Assembly: GCA_036350795.1 (NCBI GenBank)
Contig: JAZBNV010000004.1
Location: 1-64,000, forward strand
DNA: 64,000 nucleotides
Direction of reading: 5' to 3'
DNA from: JAUVKT01 sp036350795
GTDB lineage: Bacteria; Bacteroidota; Bacteroidia; Bacteroidales; VadinHA17
Shown here: piece after piece, positions 50,710-58,964 of the stretch
How the letters are laid out: every line of letters begins with the position of its first letter
How positions within the stretch are numbered: the first letter of the stretch is position 1
Program-made: the position numbers and the translations under genes
Notes under the pieces: model-generated
What the model saw: only the letters and a program-made list of their open reading frames with translations
Databases searched by the model: none
Told to the model about the DNA's origin: nothing

Positions 50710-51897
50710 ATGGCTAAAGAAAAATTTGACAGGTCGAAACCGCACGTAAATATCGGTACCATCGGTCACGTAGACCATGGTAAGACTACTTTGACTGCGG
50801 CGATTACAATGGTACTTGCAAAAAAAGGTCTTTCAGAGATCAGGGATTTCGATTCAATCGACAATGCTCCTGAAGAGAAAGAAAGGGGTATTACAATTAA
50901 TACTGCTCACGTTGAGTACCAGACTGCTAATCGTCACTATGCACACGTTGACTGCCCTGGTCACGCTGACTATGTTAAGAACATGGTAACAGGTGCGGCG
51001 CAGATGGACGGAGCTATTATAGTAGTTGCAGCAACAGACGGACCGATGCCACAAACCCGTGAGCATATTCTTCTTGCACGCCAGGTAAACGTGCCTAAGA
51101 TCGTTGTTTTCCTCAACAAGGTTGACATGGTTGATGATGAAGAACTTATTGAACTTGTTGAAATGGAAGTTCGTGAACTTCTTGATTTTTACGAGTTTGA
51201 TGGTGAGAATGCACCTGTTATAATAGGTTCTGCTCTTGGAGCACTTAATGGTGAGGCAAAGTGGGAAGAAAAGGTAATGGAACTTATGGATGCAGTTGAC
51301 ACCTATATTCCGATCCCGCCCCGCGAAAACGAAAAACCCTTCCTGTTACCCGTTGAGGATGTATTCTCAATTACAGGACGTGGAACAGTTGCCACCGGAA
51401 GAATCGAAACAGGTGTTGTTAATACAGGCGATGAGCTTATGCTGATAGGTCTTGGTGCCAACAAGCGTAAGACAGTTTGTACAGGTGTTGAGATGTTCCG
51501 CAAAATACTTGACAGGGGAGAAGCCGGAGATAACGTAGGTTTACTACTTCGCGGTGTTGATAAGAATGAGATTAAAAGGGGTATGGTTCTTGCAGCTCCC
51601 AACTCAATCACTCCACATACCAAGTTTAAGGCTGAGGTTTATGTGCTTAAGAAAGAAGAAGGCGGACGTCACACCCCGTTCCATAACAAGTATCGCCCTC
51701 AGTTTTACGTGAGGACTCTTGATGTAACAGGTGAGATTACACTTCCTGAAGGAACTGAAATGGTAATGCCGGGTGACAGGGTTACTATCCAGGTTGAACT
51801 CATTACTCCTGTAGCAATTAACCAGGGTCTGCGTTTTGCTATCCGTGAAGGTGGAAGAACAGTAGGTGCAGGACAGGTTACTGATATAGTTGAGTAA
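50710..51897 (+). CDS. tuf: Elongation factor Tu
   Basis: A 395-residue GTPase that carries aminoacyl-tRNA to the ribosome. GHVDHGKT (G1, 19-26), DCPGHADY (G3), NKVD (G4), SALGAL (G5) and the effector region EKERGITINTAHVEY are intact, followed by beta-barrel domains 2 and 3. It is embedded between tRNA genes as is usual in this phylum. Codon use looks strongly biased as expected of a highly expressed gene. Confidence 0.98.
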   Translation: MAKEKFDRSKPHVNIGTIGHVDHGKTTLTAAITMVLAKKGLSEIRDFDSIDNAPEEKERGITINTAHVEYQTANRHYAHVDCPGHADYVKNMVTGAAQMDGAIIVVAATDGPMPQTREHILLARQVNVPKIVVFLNKVDMVDDEELIELVEMEVRELLDFYEFDGENAPVIIGSALGALNGEAKWEEKVMELMDAVDTYIPIPPRENEKPFLLPVEDVFSITGRGTVATGRIETGVVNTGDELMLIGLGANKRKTVCTGVEMFRKILDRGEAGDNVGLLLRGVDKNEIKRGMVLAAPNSITPHTKFKAEVYVLKKEEGGRHTPFHNKYRPQFYVRTLDVTGEITLPEGTEMVMPGDRVTIQVELITPVAINQGLRFAIREGGRTVGAGQVTDIVE

Positions 51898-51923
51898 TTA
51901 TATAACTCTTACAATATCTTCAT

Positions 51924-51947
51924 GGAGGGAGTGGCTTCACTCCCTTC
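51924..51947 (+). promoter_or_regulatory. Hairpin between tuf and tRNA-Trp
   Basis: GGAGGGAGTG (51924-51933) pairs with CACTCCCTTC (51938-51947) around the loop GCTT; eight Watson-Crick pairs plus one wobble. The tail ATTTCGGTAT is not U-rich, so this is more likely an RNA-processing or 3'-protecting hairpin, or a weak attenuator, than a full terminator. Confidence 0.6.
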
Positions 51948-51957
51948 ATTTCGGTAT

Positions 51958-52030
51958 ACGGGTGTAGCTCAGTTGGTAGAGCACTGGTCTCCAAAACCAG
52001 GTGTCGGGAGTTCGAGTCTCTCCTCCCGTG
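51958..52030 (+). tRNA. tRNA-Trp (anticodon CCA)
   Basis: 73 bases with anticodon loop CTCCAAA (CCA), D arm GCTCAGTTGGTAGAGC and T arm GGGAGTTCGAGTCTCTC. The acceptor stem ACGGGTG/CTCCCGT has one T-T mismatch at pair 6. The bases GCA follow but not full CCA. It stands 18 bases before secE, the usual place in this phylum. Confidence 0.93.
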
Positions 52031-52048
52031 CAAAAAGTAAAACGACAG

Positions 52049-52243
52049 ATGAAAAAGATAATAAGGTACGTAAAAGAATCCTACACAGAACTGTTTCATA
52101 AGGTAACATGGCCAACATGGAACGAGCTCCAGAACAGTACAACAGTTGTTATGATTGCTTCTGCAATTATAGCCATGGTTATCTGGCTTATGGATTACGG
52201 TTTTGACAATTTGATGTCGAAGGTTTATAGTTTGCTGTATTAA
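52049..52243 (+). CDS. secE: Preprotein translocase subunit SecE
   Basis: A 64-residue protein with an amphipathic N-terminal helix (MKKIIRYVKESYTELFHKVTWPTWNELQ in outline) and one membrane helix (about 33-53). It clamps SecY in the inner-membrane translocon. ATG 52049 is chosen since upstream in-frame codons fall inside the tRNA gene. Followed by nusG after 15 bases. Confidence 0.95.
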   Translation: MKKIIRYVKESYTELFHKVTWPTWNELQNSTTVVMIASAIIAMVIWLMDYGFDNLMSKVYSLLY

Positions 52244-52258
52244 AAGATCAGCGTTAAA

Positions 52259-52807
52259 ATGGGTGAGAATGTAAAGAAATGGTACGTATTGCGTGCTATT
52301 GGTGGTAAGGAAAACAAGGTAAAGGAGTATATCGAAAGCGAGATCAGTCGCCTGAATCTTGAAGACTATATATCCCAGGTGCTTATCCCCAGGGAGAAAG
52401 TATACCAGATAAGGCAGGGTAAGAAAATCAACAAGGAAAGAAACTTCTTTCCAGGTTATGTTCTTATCGAGGCGGCTCTTGTGGGCGAAATACCACACAT
52501 TCTGAAGAATATTCCCAACGTGATAGGGTTTCTTGGTACCCAGAAGGGCGACCCTGTACCTTTGCGTAAAAGCGAAATTAACAGGATACTGGGTAAAGTC
52601 GATGAACTTGCTGCAAGTGATGAGGAAATTAATGTTCCCTTCTTTGTGGGCGAAGCTGTAAAAGTGGTGGACGGGCCGTTCAACAGTTTTACAGGAATAA
52701 TAGAAGAAGTAAACGAAGAGAAGAAAAAGCTTAAAGTGATGGTTAAGATTTTTGGTCGTAAAACACCTCTTGAACTGAGCTTTATGCAGGTAGAGAAAGA
52801 TAGTTAG
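52259..52807 (+). CDS. nusG: Transcription termination/antitermination factor NusG
   Basis: A 182-residue protein with the NGN domain (KKWYVLRAIGGKENKVKEYI at the start, FFPGYVLIEA near 63) and a C-terminal KOW domain (GEAVKVVDGPFNSFTGIIEEV, about 130-150). It binds RNA polymerase and links it to Rho or the ribosome. Conserved secE-nusG-rplK order. Confidence 0.96.
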   Translation: MGENVKKWYVLRAIGGKENKVKEYIESEISRLNLEDYISQVLIPREKVYQIRQGKKINKERNFFPGYVLIEAALVGEIPHILKNIPNVIGFLGTQKGDPVPLRKSEINRILGKVDELAASDEEINVPFFVGEAVKVVDGPFNSFTGIIEEVNEEKKKLKVMVKIFGRKTPLELSFMQVEKDS

Positions 52808-52827
52808 GATTTATTATTTATAGATAT

Positions 52828-52868
52828 TGATGGTTACGACAACAATAATGCTTCCTGAGTAACCGTCA
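52828..52868 (+). promoter_or_regulatory. Leader hairpin before rplK
   Basis: TGATGGTTAC (52828-52837) pairs with GTAACCGTCA (52859-52868), ten pairs including one G-T, enclosing 21 bases. It lies 30 bases before the rplK ATG and has no U tract. It could be a protein-binding leader for autogenous control of the L11-L1 genes, an attenuator, or an RNase site. Confidence 0.5.
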
Positions 52869-52898
52869 GACACTCGCGCAAACTAAGCAAATTAAATT

Positions 52899-53342
52899 AT
52901 GGCAAAAGAAGTTGCTGGATTAATAAAGCTACAGATTCGGGGCGGCGCAGCTAATCCATCTCCACCGGTAGGACCTGCACTGGGTGCTAAAGGTGTGAAT
53001 ATTATGGAGTTCTGTAAGCAATTTAATGCCAGGACCCAGGACAAAGCTGGAAAAGTTATACCGGTTATTATTACGGTTTATGCTGATAAATCATTTGATT
53101 TTGTCACAAAAACTCCGCCGGTTGCTGTTCAGCTTATGGAAGTTACCAAACTCAAGAAGGGTTCTCCGGAATCCAACAGGGAAAAAGTAGCCTCTATTAC
53201 ATGGGACCAGGTTAAGACTATTGCTCAGGACAAGATGGAAGATTTAAACTGTTTTACGGTTGAATCGGCAATGAGAATGGTGGCAGGGACCGCCCGAAGT
53301 ATGGGAATTGTAGTAAAAGGACAGTTTCCTGGTAGTAACTAA
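52899..53342 (+). CDS. rplK: 50S ribosomal protein L11
   Basis: A 147-residue protein of the GTPase-associated centre. The N-terminal domain GLIKLQIRGGAANPSPPVGPALGAKGVNIMEF in outline (about 7-38) and the rRNA-binding C-terminal domain with GTARSMGIVVKG (about 131-142) are standard. First of rplK-rplA-rplJ-rplL. Confidence 0.98.
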   Translation: MAKEVAGLIKLQIRGGAANPSPPVGPALGAKGVNIMEFCKQFNARTQDKAGKVIPVIITVYADKSFDFVTKTPPVAVQLMEVTKLKKGSPESNREKVASITWDQVKTIAQDKMEDLNCFTVESAMRMVAGTARSMGIVVKGQFPGSN

Positions 53343-53356
53343 ATTAAGAGGATAAA

Positions 53357-54052
53357 ATGACTAAACTTACTAAAAACAAGAAGTTAGCCCTTGAGAAATT
53401 CGAGAGAGGTAAACTTTACGGTCTGACTGAAGCATCAGGTTTGGTTAAGGAAATCACTACAACCAAATTTGATTCATCTGTCGACATAGATGTAAGGTTA
53501 GGTATTGATCCAAGAAAATCTAACCAGATGGTTCGCGGCGTTGTAACGCTTCCTCATGGTACAGGCAAAGAAACAAGGGTACTTGTACTTTGTACACCTG
53601 ATAAGGAGGCTGAAGCACAGGCAGCCGGTGCCGACTACGTTGGTCTTGACGATTACGTCGATAAGATCAAAGGTGGCTGGACAGATATTGATGTGATCAT
53701 TACCATGCCTTCAGTAATGGGTAAGGTCGGTCAGCTTGGTAGAATACTTGGTCCGCGTGGACTGATGCCGAACCCCAAGAGTGGTACTGTTACCATGGAG
53801 ATCGGTAAGGCTGTTAATGAAGTGAAACAGGGTAAGATTGATTTCAAGGTTGATAAATTTGGAATTGTTCATGCCTCAATTGGAAAAGTTTCATTTTCTC
53901 CTGAGAAGATTGCAGAAAATGCAAAAGAGTTTATTAATACAATTATTAAACTCAAACCAACTTCTGCAAAGGGCACATACTTGAGAAGTATTTTTATCTC
54001 AAGCACCATGAGCCCGGGAATTAAGATTGACCCTAAAGGTCTTGAAGATTAA
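53357..54052 (+). CDS. rplA: 50S ribosomal protein L1
   Basis: A 231-residue L1-stalk protein. FDSSVDIDVRLGIDPRKSNQ near 37-56, GPRGLMPNPKSGTV near 132-145 and KGTYLRSIFISSTMSPGIKID near the end are family motifs. AGAGGATAAAATG gives a fair ribosome site, 14 bases after rplK. In other bacteria L1 represses the L11-L1 mRNA. Confidence 0.98.
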   Translation: MTKLTKNKKLALEKFERGKLYGLTEASGLVKEITTTKFDSSVDIDVRLGIDPRKSNQMVRGVVTLPHGTGKETRVLVLCTPDKEAEAQAAGADYVGLDDYVDKIKGGWTDIDVIITMPSVMGKVGQLGRILGPRGLMPNPKSGTVTMEIGKAVNEVKQGKIDFKVDKFGIVHASIGKVSFSPEKIAENAKEFINTIIKLKPTSAKGTYLRSIFISSTMSPGIKIDPKGLED

Positions 54053-54072
54053 TTTTTAAACAGGAGGATAAA

Positions 54073-54594
54073 ATGAGACGCGACCAAAAAAACGCTATTA
54101 TAGACAGTCTGGCTGAGAAACTTGGTGAGTACAGCCACTTTTACCTGACTGACACTGCAGAACTGAATGCAGCTGATACCTCGGCTCTTAGAAGAAAGTG
54201 TTTCGAACAAGACATCCTGATGGTTGTCGTAAAGAATACTCTCCTTAAAAGAGCACTTGAAAAATCTGATAAAGAATTTGATGAACTGTTTGATGTTCTG
54301 AAAGGTTCTACGTCTATTATGTTTTCTAATACCGGAAATATTCCTGCAAAACTGATAAAGGAGTTCCGTAAGAAGCATGAGAGGCCTTTGCTGAAAGCAG
54401 CATACGTTGAAGAATCATTCTATATTGGTGATAATGAGCTCGATGCTCTTGTAGCCATTAAGTCTAAGGATGAACTTATCGGTGATCTTATTGCACTGTT
54501 GCAATCACCCGTTAAGAACGTATTATCTGCACTGCAATCAGGCGGAAACACCATACATGGTGTACTTGAAACACTCTCTGAAAGAGGGAATTAA
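54073..54594 (+). CDS. rplJ: 50S ribosomal protein L10
   Basis: A 173-residue protein that anchors L7/L12 dimers. The N-terminal rRNA-binding domain (LRRKCFEQDILMVVVKNTLLKRAL near 38-61) and the C-terminal helix for L7/L12 are present. CAGGAGGATAAAATG provides a strong Shine-Dalgarno. Only 20 bases separate it from rplA, so the long L10-binding leader known in E. coli is absent here. Confidence 0.97.
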   Translation: MRRDQKNAIIDSLAEKLGEYSHFYLTDTAELNAADTSALRRKCFEQDILMVVVKNTLLKRALEKSDKEFDELFDVLKGSTSIMFSNTGNIPAKLIKEFRKKHERPLLKAAYVEESFYIGDNELDALVAIKSKDELIGDLIALLQSPVKNVLSALQSGGNTIHGVLETLSERGN

Positions 54595-54631
54595 TAAACT
54601 GTATTAACAAATTTCTTAAATATAATTTAAA

Positions 54632-55009
54632 ATGGCAGATTTAAAAAAGTTGGCAGAAGAACTAGTTAACTTAACTGTTAAGGATGTAAACGAGTTGGCT
54701 GGTATACTTAAGGATGAGTATGGCATAGAGCCCGCTGCAGCTGCAGTTGCAGTTGCCGGACCAGCTGCAGCTGGCGAAGGCGCTGCTGCTGAAGAAAAAA
54801 CAGAATTTGATGTTATTCTTAATGCAGCCGGCGGACAGAAGCTACAAATCGTAAAACTGGTTAAGGAACTTACAGGCCTCGGACTTAAAGAGGCAAAAGC
54901 AGTAGTTGACTCTGCTCCAGCACCAATTAAAGAAGGTGTTACTAAGGACGAAGCTGAAGCTCTTAAGAAACAACTTGAAGAAGCAGGAGCTGAAGTTGAA
55001 CTTAAATAA
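54632..55009 (+). CDS. rplL: 50S ribosomal protein L7/L12
   Basis: A 125-residue acidic stalk protein. N-terminal dimer domain (1-33), Ala/Gly-rich hinge (about 36-55) and C-terminal factor-binding domain EKTEFDVILNAAGGQKLQIVK in outline, GLGLKEAKAVVDSAP and EGVTKDEAEALKKQLEEAGA. Followed by a hairpin terminator before rpoB. Confidence 0.98.
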   Translation: MADLKKLAEELVNLTVKDVNELAGILKDEYGIEPAAAAVAVAGPAAAGEGAAAEEKTEFDVILNAAGGQKLQIVKLVKELTGLGLKEAKAVVDSAPAPIKEGVTKDEAEALKKQLEEAGAEVELK

Positions 55010-55035
55010 GTACACCTGTTAGCAGGTTACCAGGT

Positions 55036-55068
55036 TTAGTCCCGAGAAGTTCGGGACTAAGCCTTTTT
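55036..55068 (+). terminator. Terminator/attenuator between rplL and rpoB
   Basis: TTAGTCCCGA (55036-55045) pairs perfectly with TCGGGACTAA (55051-55060) around a five-base loop, followed by GCCTTTTTG. In other bacteria partial termination here keeps rpoBC expression below that of L7/L12; the same role is inferred. Confidence 0.85.
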
Positions 55069-55105
55069 GTCGTTTATTAATAAGTTCACTTAATTCCTTT
55101 TATAA

Positions 55106-58100
55106 ATGTCCGCAAAAAATAGCAAAAGAATAAGCTTTGCTTCCATAAAAAATCAACTCGAATACCCTGATTTTCTGGAAGTTCAATTAAAATCATTTGA
55201 GGAGTTTTTCCAGATGGGAACCACTCCTGAAAACAGGAAGAAAGAGGGACTATACCAGGTTTTCGCTGAAAACTTCCCCATCAGTGATACAAGAAATAAT
55301 TTTATTCTCGAGTTTCTTGATTACTCAATCGATCCTCCGCGTTATACAATAGAGGAGTGCATAGAGCGTGGTCTTACCTACAGCGTTCCGCTTAAGGCCA
55401 AATTAAAACTCTTTTGTACCGACCCTGAGCACGAGGACTTCGATACAGTTATACAGGATGTCTACCTCGGAACAGTACCCTATCTTACCGAAAGGGCTAC
55501 ATTTGTTATAAATGGAGCCGAACGGGTTGTTGTATCACAGCTTCACAGGTCACCGGGTGTGTTCTTCGGACAGAGCATACACGCCAATGGCACCAAACTT
55601 TATTCGGCCAGGATAATTCCTTTTAAGGGATCATGGATTGAGTTTGCCACCGACATCAATAACGTGATGTACGCCTATATCGACCGTAAGAAAAAACTTC
55701 CCGTAACAACCCTGCTGAGGGCTATCGGATACGAAAGCGATAAGGAAATACTGGAGATATTTAATCTTGCTGAAGAACAAAAAGTATCCAAAACAAATCT
55801 TAAGAAATTAGTGGGTCGCAGACTTGCTGCAAGGGTGCTGAAATCGTGGTTCGAGGATTTTGTAGACGAAGATACAGGCGAACTTGTATCTATTGAGCGT
55901 AACGAGGTTGTGCTCGACCGGGAGACAGTTATCGAAAACGAACATATCGACCTGATTGTCGACTCCGGTGCAAAAGATATCCTGCTTCACCGCGAAGACC
56001 AGAATATTTCGGATTATGCTATAATATATAATACTCTTCATAAGGATCCATGTAACTCTGAAGAGGAAGCCGTTCTGTATATCTACCGCCAGCTAAGAAA
56101 TGCTGAGCCGCCGGATGTATCGACTGCACGCGACGTAATAGACAAATTATTCTTCTCTGATAAGAGATATGACCTGGGTGAAGTTGGAAGATACAGGATC
56201 AATACAAAACTCGGCCTTAATACCGAGATGGATGTAAAAGTCCTTACCAAGGAAGATATTATTGAAATCATAAAGTACCTGATCGAGCTTATTAACTCCA
56301 AAACAGATATTGACGATATCGACCACCTGAGCAACAGGCGTGTACGTACCGTTGGCGAACAACTGTTCAACCAGTTTGGAGTGGGCCTGGCCAGGATGGC
56401 ACGGACTATCAGGGAAAGAATGAATGTGAGGGATAACGAGGTGTTTACACCCGTTGACCTTATCAACTCAAAAACCCTTTCCTCGGTAATTAATTCATTC
56501 TTCGGTACAAACCAGCTGTCGCAGTTTATGGACCAGACAAACCCGCTGGCCGAAATGACACATAAAAGAAGGATGTCGGCACTGGGACCGGGCGGATTAT
56601 CAAGGGAAAGAGCCGGTTTCGAAGTCAGGGACGTACACTATACTCATTACGGACGACTTTGCCCGATAGAAACACCCGAAGGTCCTAATATCGGTCTTAT
56701 ATCTTCGCTCTGCGTATATTCAAAGATCAACGATCTGGGTTTTATCGAGACTCCGTACAGGAAGGCTGAAAATGGAGTTGTTGACCTTTCAAACAAGGGT
56801 ATTGTATGGCTGAGTGCAGAAGAGGAAGAAGATAAGGTTATTGCACAGGCTAATGCCCCGATTGATGATAATGGTAAATTTATTAACCCGAGGGTTAAAT
56901 CTAGGTTCGAAGCAGATTATCCGCATGAAGAGGCCGCTAAGGTTAACCTGATGGATGTTGCCCCTAACCAGATAGCTTCAATAGCTGCATCCCTGATCCC
57001 CTTCCTCGAGCACGATGATGCAAACAGGGCACTGATGGGATCTAACATGATGCGCCAGGCTGTTCCGCTGATGAAACCTGAGTCTCCGATTGTTGGTACA
57101 GGTCTTGAAGCCCAGACTGTCAGAGATTCAAGGATTCTTACAGTTGCCGAAGGCGACGGGGTAGTGGAGTTTGTTGATGCAGAAGAGATAGTTATCCGGT
57201 ATTCGAGAAGCGATGAGGAAAAGTTTGTAAGTTTTGATGATGATATAAAGCGTTATAAACTGCCCAAGTACCTTAAGACAAACCAGAATACCTGCGTAAA
57301 CCTGATCCCTATAGTTAAAAAAGGTGATAAGGTTAAGAAAGGCGATGTTCTGTCAGAAGGATACGGAACCCAGGATGGGGAACTTGCTCTTGGAAGAAAC
57401 CTGAAGGTGGCATTTATGCCCTGGAAAGGTTATAACTTCGAGGATGCTATTGTTATCTCCGAAAAGGTGGTCCAGGATGATGTCTTTACTTCTATTCATA
57501 TTGATGAATACCTGCTCGAGGTACGCGATACCAAGAGAGGGATCGAAGAACTTACATCCGATATTCCGAATGTTAGCGAGGAAGCTACCAAAGATCTCGA
57601 CGAAAATGGTCTGATCAGAATCGGAGCACATGTTAAACCCGGCGATATCCTGATTGGTAAAATTACTCCTAAAGGAGAATCAGACCCCTCGCCCGAGGAG
57701 AAACTGCTGAGAGCCATCTTTGGCGATAAGGCAGGCGACGTAAAGGATGCTTCGCTTAAAGCAGGTCCATCACTTCATGGTGTGGTTATTGATAAGAAAC
57801 TGTTCTCCAGGTCGGTGAAAGACCGTAAATCGAAAGCAGTGGAGAAGCCGCTTATCGAAAAGATTGATGCTGAATTCGAAAAGGGTGCAGAGGATCTTAA
57901 AATGAGACTTGTTGATAAACTCTTTATTCTTGTAAACGGGAAAACATCCCAGGGCGTGAAGGATTATCTTAACGTAGATGTAATTCCTAAAGGAACCAAG
58001 TTTACACTTAAGCAACTCCAGGAGCTTGATTATCTGAATATTAATCCAAATAAATGGACTACAGACAAGAAGAAGAATGAAACAATAAACCAGCTGCTTC

Positions 58101-58915
58101 ATAACTATCTTATCAAGTATAAGGAGATTGACGGGGTATTTAAGCGTAAGAAATATAATATCAGTATTGGCGACGAACTACCAACAGGTATAGTGCGCCT
58201 TGCCAAAGTATATATTGCCAAGAAGCGTAAAATCAAGGTCGGTGATAAGATGGCCGGACGCCACGGTAACAAGGGTATTGTTGCCAAGATAGTGAGAGCC
58301 GAAGATATGCCCTTCCTGGAAGACGGAACGCCGGTCGATATAGTGCTTAACCCGCTGGGTGTACCATCCAGGATGAACCTCGGACAGATTTATGAAACTG
58401 TTCTGGGCTGGGCAGGAGAAAAGCTTGGTCTTAAATTCTCTACTCCAATCTTCGATGGCGCCACGCTTGATGAGATTACCCAGTATACCGATAAGGCTGG
58501 TGTGCCAAAGTATGGTAAAACCTATCTTTTTGATGGTGGTACAGGCGAGAGATTCGACCAGCCGGCAACAGTGGGTGTGATCTATATGCTGAAACTGGGT
58601 CATATGGTTGATGATAAAATGCATGCCCGTTCTATAGGCCCCTATTCACTGATTACCCAGCAGCCCCTCGGAGGTAAGGCACAGTTCGGAGGACAGCGTT
58701 TTGGTGAGATGGAAGTATGGGCACTGGAAGCATTTGGAGCTGCACATATACTGCAGGAAATACTTACCATTAAGTCTGACGATGTAATCGGAAGAGCAAA
58801 AGCTTACGAGTCAATTGTTAAGGGTGAACCTATGCCGCAGGCAGGTATACCTGAATCGTTGAATGTACTGTTACACGAACTGCGTGGACTGGGTCTTAAC
58901 CTCAGCCTCGATTAA
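55106..58915 (+). CDS. rpoB: RNA polymerase beta subunit
   Basis: A 1269-residue subunit, the length usual for Bacteroidota. Landmarks are the rifampicin region NQLSQFMDQTNPLAEMTHKR (about 470-489, with LSALGPGGLS-like MSALGPGGLSRERAG after it), GDKMAGRHGNKGIVAKI near 1046-1062 and the end LGLNLSLD. The rifampicin-region residues look wild type: no change that would mark resistance is evident by eye. It follows the attenuator after rplL. Confidence 0.98.
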   Translation: MSAKNSKRISFASIKNQLEYPDFLEVQLKSFEEFFQMGTTPENRKKEGLYQVFAENFPISDTRNNFILEFLDYSIDPPRYTIEECIERGLTYSVPLKAKLKLFCTDPEHEDFDTVIQDVYLGTVPYLTERATFVINGAERVVVSQLHRSPGVFFGQSIHANGTKLYSARIIPFKGSWIEFATDINNVMYAYIDRKKKLPVTTLLRAIGYESDKEILEIFNLAEEQKVSKTNLKKLVGRRLAARVLKSWFEDFVDEDTGELVSIERNEVVLDRETVIENEHIDLIVDSGAKDILLHREDQNISDYAIIYNTLHKDPCNSEEEAVLYIYRQLRNAEPPDVSTARDVIDKLFFSDKRYDLGEVGRYRINTKLGLNTEMDVKVLTKEDIIEIIKYLIELINSKTDIDDIDHLSNRRVRTVGEQLFNQFGVGLARMARTIRERMNVRDNEVFTPVDLINSKTLSSVINSFFGTNQLSQFMDQTNPLAEMTHKRRMSALGPGGLSRERAGFEVRDVHYTHYGRLCPIETPEGPNIGLISSLCVYSKINDLGFIETPYRKAENGVVDLSNKGIVWLSAEEEEDKVIAQANAPIDDNGKFINPRVKSRFEADYPHEEAAKVNLMDVAPNQIASIAASLIPFLEHDDANRALMGSNMMRQAVPLMKPESPIVGTGLEAQTVRDSRILTVAEGDGVVEFVDAEEIVIRYSRSDEEKFVSFDDDIKRYKLPKYLKTNQNTCVNLIPIVKKGDKVKKGDVLSEGYGTQDGELALGRNLKVAFMPWKGYNFEDAIVISEKVVQDDVFTSIHIDEYLLEVRDTKRGIEELTSDIPNVSEEATKDLDENGLIRIGAHVKPGDILIGKITPKGESDPSPEEKLLRAIFGDKAGDVKDASLKAGPSLHGVVIDKKLFSRSVKDRKSKAVEKPLIEKIDAEFEKGAEDLKMRLVDKLFILVNGKTSQGVKDYLNVDVIPKGTKFTLKQLQELDYLNINPNKWTTDKKKNETINQLLHNYLIKYKEIDGVFKRKKYNISIGDELPTGIVRLAKVYIAKKRKIKVGDKMAGRHGNKGIVAKIVRAEDMPFLEDGTPVDIVLNPLGVPSRMNLGQIYETVLGWAGEKLGLKFSTPIFDGATLDEITQYTDKAGVPKYGKTYLFDGGTGERFDQPATVGVIYMLKLGHMVDDKMHARSIGPYSLITQQPLGGKAQFGGQRFGEMEVWALEAFGAAHILQEILTIKSDDVIGRAKAYESIVKGEPMPQAGIPESLNVLLHELRGLGLNLSLD

Positions 58916-58964
58916 ATCGTGTTATTTAATTATTTGATTTTATTGATTTTAATAAATACATCAT

